DNA of 64,000 bases from Streptomyces pyxinae (GCF_024756275.1 NZ_JANUGQ010000010.1:166212-230211); one strand, 5' to 3'. Numbered from the stretch's first letter, positions 9,501-18,604 are shown. Program-made: numbers and translations. Notes: a model not told the origin generated them from the sequence alone.

Positions 9501-12500
9501 ACCACCCTGCCGCCGCTGAACGTGTCCCGGCTGGAGCCCAGCGCCCCGGTGCCGGTCCCCGGCAAGGCGGGCGAGCCGGTGCCCGTGCCGGCGGCCGGCA
9601 AGGCGGAGGAGCCGGTGCCGGTGCCCGCCGAGCCCAGGCCGGACAAGGGCAAGGGCCGGGCCGCGCCGCCGCCCCCGGACACCAGTGGCATCGGCCGCTG
9701 GCAGGGCTGGGGCGCCACCGACAACATGAACCGGCGCATCCGGGCCACCCACCAGATCATCATCGGCGGCTCCTCGGGCCACGAGGCCATCGCCCGGCTG
9801 AACGGCTGGGCCTCCTATCAGCGGGCCCTCACCGACCTGGGCCGGGCCGAGCACCGGCTCGACGAGCTCACCCCGCCGCCCGGGACCGGCTCCTCCTCCG
9901 GCCCGACCGTGGCGCACCTGGCCGCGATGGAGGACGTGGCCAAGGCCAACCTGGTGGTGGACAAGGCGGAGTTCCTCCTGCGCGACCTGGGCATGGCCAA
10001 CCCGGCCGCCGTCCACCAGGAGGTGCTGACCGTCACCGCCAAGGTCCACCAGGGCGGTCTGCTGGGCGGCTCCCCGCTCCCGAGGCGGGTCCAGCTCCCG
10101 GACGGGAACACCCCGCACCCGGCCGTCCCGCACGCGGACACCCCGCCGGTCAATCCGGCGGACGATCTGGCGGACGACGCCATGGACATCGAGCCGTCGC
10201 CGGGCGCCCACGGGGCGGACAACGCCCTGGGCCTCGACGGCACCGGGAACGCCGCGCACGTCCCCGTACCGCACCAGCCGGTTCCGCACCCCGGCGCCGG
10301 GCACCCGCCGGCGGGCCGGCCGGCCGACACCGGCGGCGGCATGGAGATCGATCTCCCGGCGCGGCCCACCGGCGGGACGCACCTGTGGAACCCGGCGGGG
10401 CGGAACGGCGGACTCAGCCTGGTCAACGACGCCTTCCACCAGGATCTGCCGCGCGGGGCGGCGCCCGCCGGGCCGCTCGACGAGGCCGGCTATCTCGACT
10501 TCGTGACGGACAGTGTCACCAACTCCCGTCCGCTGGGGTTCGTGGTGAACACGATCGTCCACTACGACGGGCTGACCGGTCTCCAGCGCTTCCTGGACTC
10601 GGTGACCCAGGGGCTGCAGGGCTTCGACGGACGGATCGCGGTGGTGGTCGGCGTCAACGGCCCGCCGGGGAGCCTCGCGGCGATCGAGAGCGCGATGCGC
10701 GCCCAGCTGGCATCGGTCCGGTTCGAACACCCGCTGGCCCTGGTCCAGGTCCCGGTCACACCGAAGAAGAACTTCCCGTACGGCACGGTGCGCAACGCGA
10801 CGCTGGAGAGCGCGCCCAGCACGCACGCGGTGCGCTCGATGATGGAGAACGGACAGCATCCGTACGTCTCCATCATGGACTTCGACGCCTACCCCCATCT
10901 GACCCCGGACGGGCGGCATGTCTTCCAGTACTTCGACGACACCCTGCGGATGCCGGACGAGGCCGCCATCCGCGCGGCCGGGGAGACCCCGCCGCCGCCG
11001 GTGCGCCCGCTGATGATGGCCGGCGGCTACCGGGCTCCCGACCTCACCGACCCGGCGGCCCTGCGGGGGCTGATCGACGACACCAACGCCCGGCTCGCCA
11101 AGGACCACACGGGTGCCGGTGCCCCGCCGGCCGTGACCGAGGCCGAGCTGCCCGGGCTGCTGAACCGCATCGACCAGGACATGCACGCCCGTACCCGGCT
11201 GACCGGCATCCACCAGCAGCTGCCGTACGCCCCCGAGCCCAACCTCTTCGTGGACGGGGCGGCCGTCCTGTTCGGCCAGGGCAAGAAGCTGGACGTCCGG
11301 TTCGGCCCCGGCGGCGCCGAGTTCGGCCAGCTCAGCAACCGGCTGAACCAGCTCAACGCGTGGGAGCTGGACCGCCGGCTCCCGCTGCCCGGCGGCGGCA
11401 CGCCCCAGCAGCTGCACCAGTCGCTCCGGCAGGCGGCCGACGCGCTGCGGGGCGGCGCCCCGATCGCGGCGCGGGATCTGCCGGTGGTGCGGAACGCGTT
11501 CCGGGGGCTGGTGGACGCCCTGGACGGGCCGCACCCGGTGCTGCCCGGCTTCACCGCCGCGGACCTCGCCCAGCTGCGCGGCCTGGCCGACGCGTTCGGC
11601 CACCGCGCCGTACCGGACCTGGCGGGCGGCGGTCCGGACCTGGCACGGCTGCTGGGCCGGCTGGACGACGCGCTGGACTTCCGGCTCACCGAGCGGCAGA
11701 TCGCCGCCCGGAACTCCGTCCTGCCCGACCGGGGCACCGCGTTCGTCAACGACGTGGAGGGGGCGGCGGTGCCCACCGACCTGTCCCGGCTGCTCGCCGG
11801 CGCCAAGAAGGGCCCGCTGCCGCAGGACCACTCCGACTCGATCAAGAACGCGGTGGACCGGCTGGTCGGTGACGCCGGCAAGGGCAATGTGCAGACCAAC
11901 CGCAAGGGCGTCTTCGCCGAGCGGGTCCGCGACGAGTGGACGGGCTGGCGCACCGCGGGCCCGTACGACGCCGCCAACGGGATCAACCGCACCGACGACC
12001 CGCTGTGGCCGGTGATCCACCCGCCCGGCGCGGCCGGTCAGGTCCCGCAGCGGCTGGCCGGGGACGTGTCCGCGACGCTCGACACCCGGCTCGGCACCTC
12101 CGCCAACCCGCTGGGCCTGGGAGTGTCCGCCCCGGTGCCGGGCGGCGACGCCCTGCGGGCCGGCGTGCCCGCGGACGAGCTGCGGCTCGCGCTGCACAAT
12201 CTCACCCTCAGCAGCGACAAGCTGTCGCTCCTGCGCCAGCTGCGGATGTTCCGGGACGTCCAGCTGGCACCGGGCGCCGCCCGGTACACCCCTCCCCCGG
12301 GGTCGCTCTTCGGCGCGCTCCAGGACGCGGCGCGCACCGACGCGGCACTGGACCCGAACACCATCCTCCGCAACGTCATCGACCGGCTGGACACGCGGCC
12401 GCCGGGCTCCAAGCCGCTCGACGCGGACGAGGTGAAGAAGCTGTATCCCGGGATCCGCGACGGTCTCGACACCCGGTTCGGGCCGGTACTCGACCGGCTG

Positions 12501-13337
12501 ACCCAGCACGGCTGGAGCACGGACGACTTCTTCGCCCGGCTGACGCAGGGCCAGATCCATCCGCCGTCCGGGACGCTCCAGGAGTTCCGCGCGGGCGGGG
12601 AGCGCTTCGGGATGGACGGCGGTTCGCTGCTCGTCCTGGAGCGGTACGCGGACGCCCTCGGCCGGGACATCCGGGTCACCGGCGCCGACGGGGTCACCCA
12701 GACCGTGCACGGGGCGCCGGGGCTCGGGGCGAAGCGCGGCCGGGACGAGCTGCCGCCGCTGGACATCACCTGGCAGCCCGGGCACGGCTGGCGGGTCGGG
12801 CCGCCGTCCCCGGAGACGGCTCCGCCGCCGCACGGCGGCCCGGGTTCCGGCGGCGCGGGCGACCCGTTCGGCGGCGCGGACGACCGCGGTCCGGTGAAGC
12901 GTCCCCGCCAGGACGACGCGGGCGGCCCCGGGCCCGGCGGCGGGTCGTGGTCGTCCGGCGGGGAGCCGCGGCCGTCCGGCAGCCCGGTGGACACGCACAT
13001 GGCCGACGACTGGCATCATGGGCCGGCGCTCAATGACGGCGACTGGCAGCGGGCCGTGGACGACGCGCGGCAGCGGGAGGCGTCGGCGCGCGCCGACGTG
13101 CGGCGGGCGGAGAACTATCTGTCGCTGCTGGTGGAGCACGACCGGGGCGGCAGTTCGTCCACCTCGGGGATGGGCGACCATCTCCACCAGGCCGACGCCG
13201 AGCTGCGGGAGGCCCGCCAGGCCCTGGCGGACGCCCAGGACGACCTCCAGGCGCTCGGCGTGGCCGGCGACCTGAGCCGCCTCGACATCCATGACAGCCA
13301 GTCCTTCACCGACACCCCGCCCGGAGGCTCCACGTGA
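6600..13337 (+). CDS. Giant T7SS effector candidate with GT-A-like domain
   Basis: About 2,245 residues. The reading frame is open upstream, but GTG at 6600 is chosen because AGGGAG lies just before it and the N-terminus then begins ARPGDWSALGLGGDPTPGD, typical of the helical type VII secretion signal domain of actinobacterial polymorphic toxins. Visible order: helical N-terminus (1-160); hydrophobic helices (about 171-205); a long Pro/Gly/Ala/Val region with four 16-residue repeats (480-543); a segment (about 1300-1560) with GT2/GT-A features, namely a VVVGVNGP strand, GTVRNATLE and YVSIMDFDAYPH with a DxD-like D1427-F-D1429; a charged helical region; and a C-terminal module followed by a coiled coil. 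The last four bases overlap the AAA+ gene. Export is inferred from the signal-like N-terminus and neighbours; glycosyltransferase activity is inferred from motifs only. Confidence 0.7.
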   Translation: MARPGDWSALGLGGDPTPGDASVINGIADAMRDLASSAATVNTGLRELQNTAGDGQRFIGKTADALRDQVDDHLHKFVGRVEESFHIAEGALRTYATAVTNAQAEADQALSSIQGLSDDDPGRETMKQRASDAKSDLETAATNLRSSLSHAGSLMVQPVSDCDLFWEAFQWLTIIISVIAVFTGGILGIIAWGMNAALLIKTIVDFSQGKASGLELGLAFLGVLFPSTKGINVGQLIKGLGNTLKTGIGSLSAGGKALSLQAGNIARLTGLPKIVIVPVVAGAKVGASFRSGFDDLVRLVGDDWARVTGNVTGTWGKVGAYGLVTIERMGRFTVAALVPLNATEIGVLGFGGAARLAFGERVLGIPHPQLHELLVNAGRTDSILRGGSPATHITPGTLVPVPRVSPAGVHFAPGFTAGVPPLTAFRPGTAGFGGLTDLFHLSMTRLPTVDLGALGFGGLRALPAPGAGLGPGAHLVPGAIGAVPPVGQVSLPPGVMGAVPPVGQVSLPPGMVGAVPPVSQVSLPPGMVGAVPPVGQMHLPPGTVGLTANPVSVPGLTHFGGLTPAPALVTPPVPHGMTVGAGGLTLPATHGLGTSGPGTHGAVDLLHQTDLAAGQVRLDSNLLLPGHTAVDLLSDARGAGPVGHLAPDVDLGLHTGTAHTAHVPAVGMGDGVALARGAVGYAEDLNDLTIGELHALAVGDVAVTGIRADGISLRIGDTPARTIDAHTVAATAPVGPAPVSHLPGTGAAAHAPGTGAVTHVPGGVPETGALQVPGTGSAGLPGSKALHVPEAGPGSAGVGTGALHVPETGAVQLPVPGTGHVPSVAPHPPAAASGPTPAPAVPGAGQAVTKAPVPGGTHGVPAPGRSGVPVPERPGAAAPGTGDRAVTPAPAAATPAPPALSPKELALGLLRGDNPPAPVPAGQSARAGDVSGVSARPALDSSGGGHGAAAHDALDLVARPGRAADTGTTLPPLNVSRLEPSAPVPVPGKAGEPVPVPAAGKAEEPVPVPAEPRPDKGKGRAAPPPPDTSGIGRWQGWGATDNMNRRIRATHQIIIGGSSGHEAIARLNGWASYQRALTDLGRAEHRLDELTPPPGTGSSSGPTVAHLAAMEDVAKANLVVDKAEFLLRDLGMANPAAVHQEVLTVTAKVHQGGLLGGSPLPRRVQLPDGNTPHPAVPHADTPPVNPADDLADDAMDIEPSPGAHGADNALGLDGTGNAAHVPVPHQPVPHPGAGHPPAGRPADTGGGMEIDLPARPTGGTHLWNPAGRNGGLSLVNDAFHQDLPRGAAPAGPLDEAGYLDFVTDSVTNSRPLGFVVNTIVHYDGLTGLQRFLDSVTQGLQGFDGRIAVVVGVNGPPGSLAAIESAMRAQLASVRFEHPLALVQVPVTPKKNFPYGTVRNATLESAPSTHAVRSMMENGQHPYVSIMDFDAYPHLTPDGRHVFQYFDDTLRMPDEAAIRAAGETPPPPVRPLMMAGGYRAPDLTDPAALRGLIDDTNARLAKDHTGAGAPPAVTEAELPGLLNRIDQDMHARTRLTGIHQQLPYAPEPNLFVDGAAVLFGQGKKLDVRFGPGGAEFGQLSNRLNQLNAWELDRRLPLPGGGTPQQLHQSLRQAADALRGGAPIAARDLPVVRNAFRGLVDALDGPHPVLPGFTAADLAQLRGLADAFGHRAVPDLAGGGPDLARLLGRLDDALDFRLTERQIAARNSVLPDRGTAFVNDVEGAAVPTDLSRLLAGAKKGPLPQDHSDSIKNAVDRLVGDAGKGNVQTNRKGVFAERVRDEWTGWRTAGPYDAANGINRTDDPLWPVIHPPGAAGQVPQRLAGDVSATLDTRLGTSANPLGLGVSAPVPGGDALRAGVPADELRLALHNLTLSSDKLSLLRQLRMFRDVQLAPGAARYTPPPGSLFGALQDAARTDAALDPNTILRNVIDRLDTRPPGSKPLDADEVKKLYPGIRDGLDTRFGPVLDRLTQHGWSTDDFFARLTQGQIHPPSGTLQEFRAGGERFGMDGGSLLVLERYADALGRDIRVTGADGVTQTVHGAPGLGAKRGRDELPPLDITWQPGHGWRVGPPSPETAPPPHGGPGSGGAGDPFGGADDRGPVKRPRQDDAGGPGPGGGSWSSGGEPRPSGSPVDTHMADDWHHGPALNDGDWQRAVDDARQREASARADVRRAENYLSLLVEHDRGGSSSTSGMGDHLHQADAELREARQALADAQDDLQALGVAGDLSRLDIHDSQSFTDTPPGGST
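8037..8228 (+). repeat. Four tandem 48-bp in-frame repeats
   Basis: Four head-to-tail copies of a 48-bp unit, each encoding a 16-residue motif close to xGAVPPVGQVSLPPGM. Units start at 8037, 8085, 8133 and 8181. Copies differ by few bases, so the array is young and may vary in number. It sits in the Pro-rich linker of the giant effector, and likely forms a flexible or collagen-like spacer. Confidence 0.9.
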
Positions 13338-16174
13338 CCCCGCCCACCGACCGCTCCGCCGCCTTCCGTGTCTCCCCCGGCGGCGGGACCGAGGGGTACG
13401 CCACCGTCGGCGCCGCCCTGGCCGCGGCGGCCGCCGGGGACGAGGTCCGGGTGGCGCCGGGCGTCCACCGGGAGCGGCTGCGGATCGAGCGGGACGTCAC
13501 CCTGCGCGCCGCCGGCGCGGAGGCGGACGGGCTGCTGCTGGCCGCGCCGGACGCCGGGGGCCCGGTGCTGGAGGTGGCGCCGGGCGTCCGGGCGGTGCTG
13601 CGCGGGGTGACGGTGCGCGGCGCGGCCGCCGACGCGCCCGCCGTGCTGCTCTCCGGTGGCTGGTGCGAGTGGACCGGCGGCGGGGTGACCGGCGGCCGGC
13701 TGGAGGTGCACGGGGACGCCGGGGCGGTGCTGCGCGGGCTCACCCTGGTGGGGGCCGCGCTCGCCGGGGCGCTGCTGCGGACCTCCGGCACCGTGCGGCT
13801 GGAGGACTGCCTGCTGGCGGACATCTCCGGCACCGGCCTGGTCACCGGCGGCGACACCGCCCTGGAGCTGACGGGCTGTGTGGTGCGCGCGATGACCGGT
13901 TCGGCGGTACGGGTCCGGGAGCGGGCCCGGCTGGTGGCGCGGGACTGCTGGATCGAGAGCCCGGGCCGCAGCGGACTGCTGGTGGAGGACGAGGCGGGCG
14001 CGCTGCTGACAGACACCCGGCTGCGGGAGTGCGGGGCCGAGGCGGTACGGGTCCTGGGCAGCTCCCCGCTGCCCGAGCCCGGCCCGGAGGACCGGCGAAA
14101 CGCCGGGAACGCAGGGAACGCGACCAGGGACGCCGGCGGAGGCGTACGGCTGACGGGCTGTGACCTGACCGGGGCCGGCGGCGACGCGGTGGCCGTCACC
14201 GGGACGGGACAGGCCGGACTGACCGGCTGCGCGGTGCGCGACCCGGCCGGCGCCGGGGTGAGCGCCGGGGGCGGGGCGCGGGTGCGGCTGTCCGGCACCC
14301 GGCTGACCGGGACCGGCGGTACGGCGCTGGCGGTCCGGGACACGGCGGAGCTGGCGGCGGTGGAGACCACCGTCGGGGACGCCGGGGCGAACGGGGTGCT
14401 GGCCACCGACGACGGCCGGCTCCGGCTGACCGGCTGCGCGGTGACCGGCAGCCGGTACAGCGCCGTGCACCTGGGCGGCCGGGCGGAGGCCGAGCTCGAC
14501 GGGCTGCGGGTGTCCGGTTCGCCGGAGCACGGGGTGCACGCGGTGGCGTCCGCCCGGCTGGAGCTGACCGGTGGCTGGATCGAGCGGTGCGAGATGTCCG
14601 GTGTCGATCTGGCCGACCGGGTGCGCGCCCGGGTGGCCGGTCTGGACGTGGCCCGCTGCCGTACCGGGGTGTCCGTCTCCGGGGAGGCCGGGGCGGAGCT
14701 GGCGGACTGCCGGGTGACCGATGTGGCGCGGGCCGCCGTGGTGCTGGGCCCGGGGGCGACGGCGCTGACCGGTGGCCGGCTGCTGCGGGCGGGGACGGCC
14801 GGTCTGGTGGTGGCCGGGGACGCCCGCCCGGAGGTGGCGGACCTGGAGATCCGGGACCCGGCGGGTTCCGGGATCGTGGTCGCCGCAGGGGCCGCGCCCC
14901 GGGTGCGGGACGTGCGGGTGACCGGCGCCGGGAAGAACGGCATCGTGGTGGAGCCGGGTGGCGCCGGGGAGTTCGAGGACTGCGAGGTGGCGGCGCCGGG
15001 CTTCCCGGCCGTCCACCTGGGCGCGGGCGCGGCGCCGCTGCTGCGCCGGGTGCGGGTGCGGGACGCCGGGGAGGACCTGAGCGCGGACCCGGAGGCGGAG
15101 CCGGTGGTGGAGGAGTGCGTGTCGCTCCGGGTGGAGACCGCCGCCTGGCCCGCGCCGACCGCGCCGGGCTCGGGCGCGGGCGTGGTCGCCGCGCGGGACG
15201 GCGCGGGCGCGGTGGTCCCGGCGGGCCGGAAGGACGCGGACGCGGCGAAGGACGACGGCGAGGACGAGGGCGAGGAGAGCCTGGAGCACCTGCTCGGGGA
15301 GCTGGAGAAGCTGATCGGTCTGGACCGGGTCAAGCACGACGTGTCCTCGCTGGTGAAGCTGATGCGCATGGTGCAGCGGAGGGAGTTGGCCGGTCTGGCC
15401 GCGCCGCCGCTCAGCCGTCATCTGGTCTTCGCGGGCAACCCGGGTACCGGCAAGACGACGGTGGCCCGGCTCTACGGCCGCATCCTGGCGGCGGTGGGGC
15501 TGCTGGAGCGCGGCCATCTGGTGGAGGCGGACCGCTCCTCGCTGGTGGGTGAGTACGTCGGTCACACCGGTCCCAAGACCCAGCGGGTGTTCCAGGAGGC
15601 GCTGGGCGGGGTGCTCTTCATCGACGAGGCGTACTCGCTGGCCCCGCAGGGCGGCGGCTCGGGCAACGACTTCGCCTCGGAGGCGATCGCGACCCTGGTG
15701 AAGCTGATGGAGGACCACCGGGACTCGGTGGTGGTGATCGTGGCGGGTTATCCGAACGAGATGGAGCACTTCATCGACTCCAACCCCGGTCTGGCCTCCC
15801 GGTTCAACCGGACGCTGCTCTTCGAGGACTACAGCACCCCGGAGCTGGTCCGGATCGTGGAGCAGCACGCCTCGGCGCACCAGTACGACCTGACCGACGG
15901 CGCCCGGACGGTGTTGCACACCTACTTCGACCACATTCCGCGCGACGGCCGGTTCGGCAACGGCCGGTCGGCGCGGCAGACGTTCCAGGCGATGACGGAG
16001 CGGCAGGCGTACCGGGTGGCCGAGATCGAACTGCCCACGGACGAGGACCTGATGACGCTCTGTGAGCTGGACCTGCCGGAGCTGGAGGGCGCCGCCGAGC
16101 CGCCGGCCGCCCTGGCCGGGCCCGTCACGGCCGGTGGCGGGGAGGTCCCGGCCCCGGCCCCGGCCGCGGGCTGA
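13334..16174 (+). CDS. Beta-helix repeat protein fused to EccA/CbbX-type AAA+ ATPase
   Basis: A 946-residue protein with GTG start overlapping the effector stop (GTGA) and GGAGG just upstream, so translation is coupled. Residues about 10-600 form many short beta-helix rungs of the PbH1/NosD type, with recurring patterns such as LTGCxVxGxGGxAV and RVRDxGxxGV. An acidic linker (about 635-655) leads to an AAA+ domain of the EccA/SpoVK/CbbX family, with Walker A GNPGTGKTT (701-709), Walker B VLFIDEA (D764-E765), and sensor and arginine-finger regions following. EccA proteins act in the cytosol on type VII substrates. Here a beta-helix replaces the usual TPR N-terminus. The close pairing suggests that it chaperones or unfolds the giant effector; that role is inferred. 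Confidence 0.85.
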   Translation: MTPPTDRSAAFRVSPGGGTEGYATVGAALAAAAAGDEVRVAPGVHRERLRIERDVTLRAAGAEADGLLLAAPDAGGPVLEVAPGVRAVLRGVTVRGAAADAPAVLLSGGWCEWTGGGVTGGRLEVHGDAGAVLRGLTLVGAALAGALLRTSGTVRLEDCLLADISGTGLVTGGDTALELTGCVVRAMTGSAVRVRERARLVARDCWIESPGRSGLLVEDEAGALLTDTRLRECGAEAVRVLGSSPLPEPGPEDRRNAGNAGNATRDAGGGVRLTGCDLTGAGGDAVAVTGTGQAGLTGCAVRDPAGAGVSAGGGARVRLSGTRLTGTGGTALAVRDTAELAAVETTVGDAGANGVLATDDGRLRLTGCAVTGSRYSAVHLGGRAEAELDGLRVSGSPEHGVHAVASARLELTGGWIERCEMSGVDLADRVRARVAGLDVARCRTGVSVSGEAGAELADCRVTDVARAAVVLGPGATALTGGRLLRAGTAGLVVAGDARPEVADLEIRDPAGSGIVVAAGAAPRVRDVRVTGAGKNGIVVEPGGAGEFEDCEVAAPGFPAVHLGAGAAPLLRRVRVRDAGEDLSADPEAEPVVEECVSLRVETAAWPAPTAPGSGAGVVAARDGAGAVVPAGRKDADAAKDDGEDEGEESLEHLLGELEKLIGLDRVKHDVSSLVKLMRMVQRRELAGLAAPPLSRHLVFAGNPGTGKTTVARLYGRILAAVGLLERGHLVEADRSSLVGEYVGHTGPKTQRVFQEALGGVLFIDEAYSLAPQGGGSGNDFASEAIATLVKLMEDHRDSVVVIVAGYPNEMEHFIDSNPGLASRFNRTLLFEDYSTPELVRIVEQHASAHQYDLTDGARTVLHTYFDHIPRDGRFGNGRSARQTFQAMTERQAYRVAEIELPTDEDLMTLCELDLPELEGAAEPPAALAGPVTAGGGEVPAPAPAAG

Positions 16175-16436
16175 GCCACCGGGCGCCCGGCCCGGGGGCG
16201 TACGTGCGTACGACTCCGGGCGGGCCGGCACCCGATCGCGTACGGGCCCGGGGCGTGCCGGCGGGCCGCGTGGTGCGGATGGGTCCGGGCGGGCCGGTCC
16301 GCTCGTGTGCGCACCCGCTCGGGTACGGATCGGGCGCGTACCGGGGCCCGTGGTGCGGGCGGGGCCGGGGGCCCTGGGGCGCGCTCCGGCGGGCCGGGCC
16401 CGGCGGGGTCGTCCGCCCGGGCCCGGCGGGGGCGGA

Positions 16437-17540
16437 TCAGCCCAGGCGCCACTTCTGGTTGGAGGTGCCCGCGCAGGTCCAGAGGATGAGCTTGGCCCCG
16501 TCGGCGGTCGACTGCCCCTTGACGTCCACGCACTTGTCGGCCTGCGGGTTGACCAGGTCGCCCGCGCCGCTCAGCACGAACTGCTGGGCCGGGTTGCCGC
16601 TGCACCGGGCGAGCTGGATGGCGGCGCCGTTGTCCTTGGAGCCCCAGGCGACGTCCATGCACAGCCCCATGGCGCGTACCGTGCCGTCCTTGCGGAAGTC
16701 CCAGCGCTGTGGGGCGCCGCCGTGGCAGTTGGCGATCTGGAGCTGGCGGCCGTCCTCGGCCTTGCCCCAGGGGATGTCGACACAACGGCCCGACCCGGCG
16801 CCGATGATGGTGGAGCCGGTGACCGGGGCGGGGGCCGGCTTGGCCTTCTGCGGGGTCTTCTTCGGCGCTTCCTGGCGCGGCTCCTGGCGCGGCTTCTCGG
16901 GCGCCGGGGCCTGGGCCGGCTTCTTGGCGCCGCCGTTCCTGGCGGGCTCCGGGACGCCGCCGCCGGTGGCGGGCTCGGACGCCGGGGCGGCGGGCGCCGC
17001 CCCGGCCGGCGCGGGCGCGCCGCCCGCGTCCCCGGGCACGACGGCCGGGGCGCCCGGCGCGGCGGCGGAGGGCCCGGTCACGGCGCCGGGGGCGGCCTTC
17101 GGGCCGCCGGCGGCCGCGGTCCGGCCCGGCAGCGCGGAGGGCTCGGCGGCCACGGCCCGGGCCGCCGGCTCCCCCGGGACGAAGGTGACCCGGGCGGCCA
17201 GCGGTACGGCGAGGGCGACCGCGGCGGTCAGCGCCGCCGTGCCGCCCACCGCGGCCCAGACCCGCTTCTCGGGGAAGAGCAGCCGGCGGGGGGCGGCGGG
17301 ACGGCGGGCGAAGGCATCGGCGAAGCGCGGTCCTTCACCGTCCCGGCCGGGCGGTCGGGGCGAGGGGTTCGGCTGGGCGCTGCCCTGGGACGGCACGTGT
17401 GGTCTCCCGTCGGCTGGTCGGCCCGCGGCGGCCGCGGGCGGAAACGTCGTCGGGCGCGCGCCGGGAGAGGCCGGAACGGCCGGGCCCGCGCACGCCATGA
17501 GTGACGCGGTGTCACCGGGGCGCCGGGCCGTACGGTTCAC
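16437..17540 (-). CDS. Membrane-anchored ricin-B lectin (CBM13) protein
   Basis: A 367-residue protein with a GTG start preceded by GAGG. The cytosolic N-terminus (about 1-90) leads to one membrane helix near residues 93-118 (VWAAVGGTAALTAAVALAV region). A long Ala/Pro/Gly linker with Lys-Glu-rich repeats follows to about 235. The last 130 residues form a ricin-type beta-trefoil with three repeats and QxW-like signatures (APQRWDF, PAQQFVL, SNQKWRL). Such domains bind galactose- or xylose-type sugars, so the lectin would be displayed outside the membrane. The gene points toward the AAA+ gene. No link to secretion is proven. Confidence 0.85.
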   Translation of the reverse strand: MNRTARRPGDTASLMACAGPAVPASPGARPTTFPPAAAAGRPADGRPHVPSQGSAQPNPSPRPPGRDGEGPRFADAFARRPAAPRRLLFPEKRVWAAVGGTAALTAAVALAVPLAARVTFVPGEPAARAVAAEPSALPGRTAAAGGPKAAPGAVTGPSAAAPGAPAVVPGDAGGAPAPAGAAPAAPASEPATGGGVPEPARNGGAKKPAQAPAPEKPRQEPRQEAPKKTPQKAKPAPAPVTGSTIIGAGSGRCVDIPWGKAEDGRQLQIANCHGGAPQRWDFRKDGTVRAMGLCMDVAWGSKDNGAAIQLARCSGNPAQQFVLSGAGDLVNPQADKCVDVKGQSTADGAKLILWTCAGTSNQKWRLG

Positions 17541-17728
17541 CGCCTCGTCCCGCCAGTCTAGTCCCGGACCGGCCGCCCGCCGAAGGGGGTGACCGGGTAC
17601 CCCGCCGCTCCCCCGCCGCGTCAGGGCTCACCAGGGCCCCGGGCTCCCGGCCGCACCCGGCGCCGGGTGCGGCCGGGCCGCCTGACGCCGGGTCCGTCCG
17701 GCCCGGTGCCCAAAACTCCCCGCGGGTC

Positions 17729-18604
17729 TCAGGCCGGTGAGCCGGCGGCGGTCAGGAACCCGCGGACGTACCCGGCCACGGTGTCCAGATGGCTTTCGAG
17801 CAGGAAGTGGCCGCCGCCGGGAACCAGACGGATCTCCGCGTCCGGCAGGTCCCTGGCGAAGGCACGCGCTCCGTCCGGACCGAAGATCTCGTCGCCCGCG
17901 CCCCAGACCGCGAGAAGGGGGACCTGGCGTTCCCGGAAGTAGGCGTGCACCCGGGGGTAGAGAAGCCGATTGCCGGCGTAGTCGCGGAACAGGGCGAGCT
18001 GCGCGAGGTCGTTGCCCGGCCGACTCACCTCGCGGTGATCGGTGGCCCAGGTGTCGGGGTCGACCAGCTCGGGCCGGTCCACCCCGTGCAGGTACTGCCA
18101 GCGGATGGCGTCGAGCGAGAGCGCGGCGCGGACGGCGGGTTCGGTCCGGGGGCCCGGATCCTCGGCGTACGCCCACACGGGCTGCCAGAACTCCGGTACG
18201 AAGCCGTCCTCGTAGGCGTTGCCGTTCTGCGTGATCACCGCGGTGACCGCGTCCGGGGCGCGCAGCGCCAGCCGCCAGCCGACGGGGGCGCCGTAGTCCT
18301 GTACGTAGACGGCGTACCGGGTGACGCCGAGCTGGGCCAGCAGGGCCTCGGTGACATCGGCCAGCGAGTCGAAGGTGTAGTCGAACGCGTCCGCGGGCGG
18401 GGCGTCGGAGTTGCCGAAGCCGAGGTGGTCGGGGGCGATGACGCGGAAGCGATCGGCCAGCGCCGGAATGAGATGGCGGAACATGCGCGAACTGGTGGGG
18501 AATCCGTGCAGGAGGACGAGCACGGGCGCCTCGCGGGCACCGGCCTCACGGTAGAAGACGCGATGCTCCCCCACGGTCGCGTACTGGTGGCGGATCTCGA
18601 CCAT
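17729..18604 (-). CDS. Alpha/beta hydrolase, haloalkane dehalogenase/epoxide hydrolase type
   Basis: A 291-residue soluble alpha/beta-hydrolase. The oxyanion-hole motif HGFPTSS is at 33-39. The nucleophile elbow VQDYGAP places aspartate D103 where haloalkane dehalogenases and epoxide hydrolases have theirs, rather than the serine of esterases. The acid loop contains GAGDEIFG and the catalytic histidine lies in GGGHFLLE near the C-terminus. A cap domain with several Trp residues lies between. The exact substrate cannot be told. It is divergent from a CGNR-type regulator across a 109-bp region with repeats, which suggests control by that regulator. Confidence 0.85.
   Translation of the reverse strand: MVEIRHQYATVGEHRVFYREAGAREAPVLVLLHGFPTSSRMFRHLIPALADRFRVIAPDHLGFGNSDAPPADAFDYTFDSLADVTEALLAQLGVTRYAVYVQDYGAPVGWRLALRAPDAVTAVITQNGNAYEDGFVPEFWQPVWAYAEDPGPRTEPAVRAALSLDAIRWQYLHGVDRPELVDPDTWATDHREVSRPGNDLAQLALFRDYAGNRLLYPRVHAYFRERQVPLLAVWGAGDEIFGPDGARAFARDLPDAEIRLVPGGGHFLLESHLDTVAGYVRGFLTAAGSPA

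Noticed and set aside
6306..13292. A 2,328-codon open frame on the minus strand opposite the giant effector
   Set aside because: It is an Arg/Gly/Val-rich antisense shadow of the effector gene, which has a better start, ribosome site and domain content. Long antisense frames are expected at this GC level.
13115..16231. A 1,038-codon minus-strand frame opposite the beta-helix/AAA+ gene
   Set aside because: It mirrors the codon pattern of the real gene and shows no domain motif.
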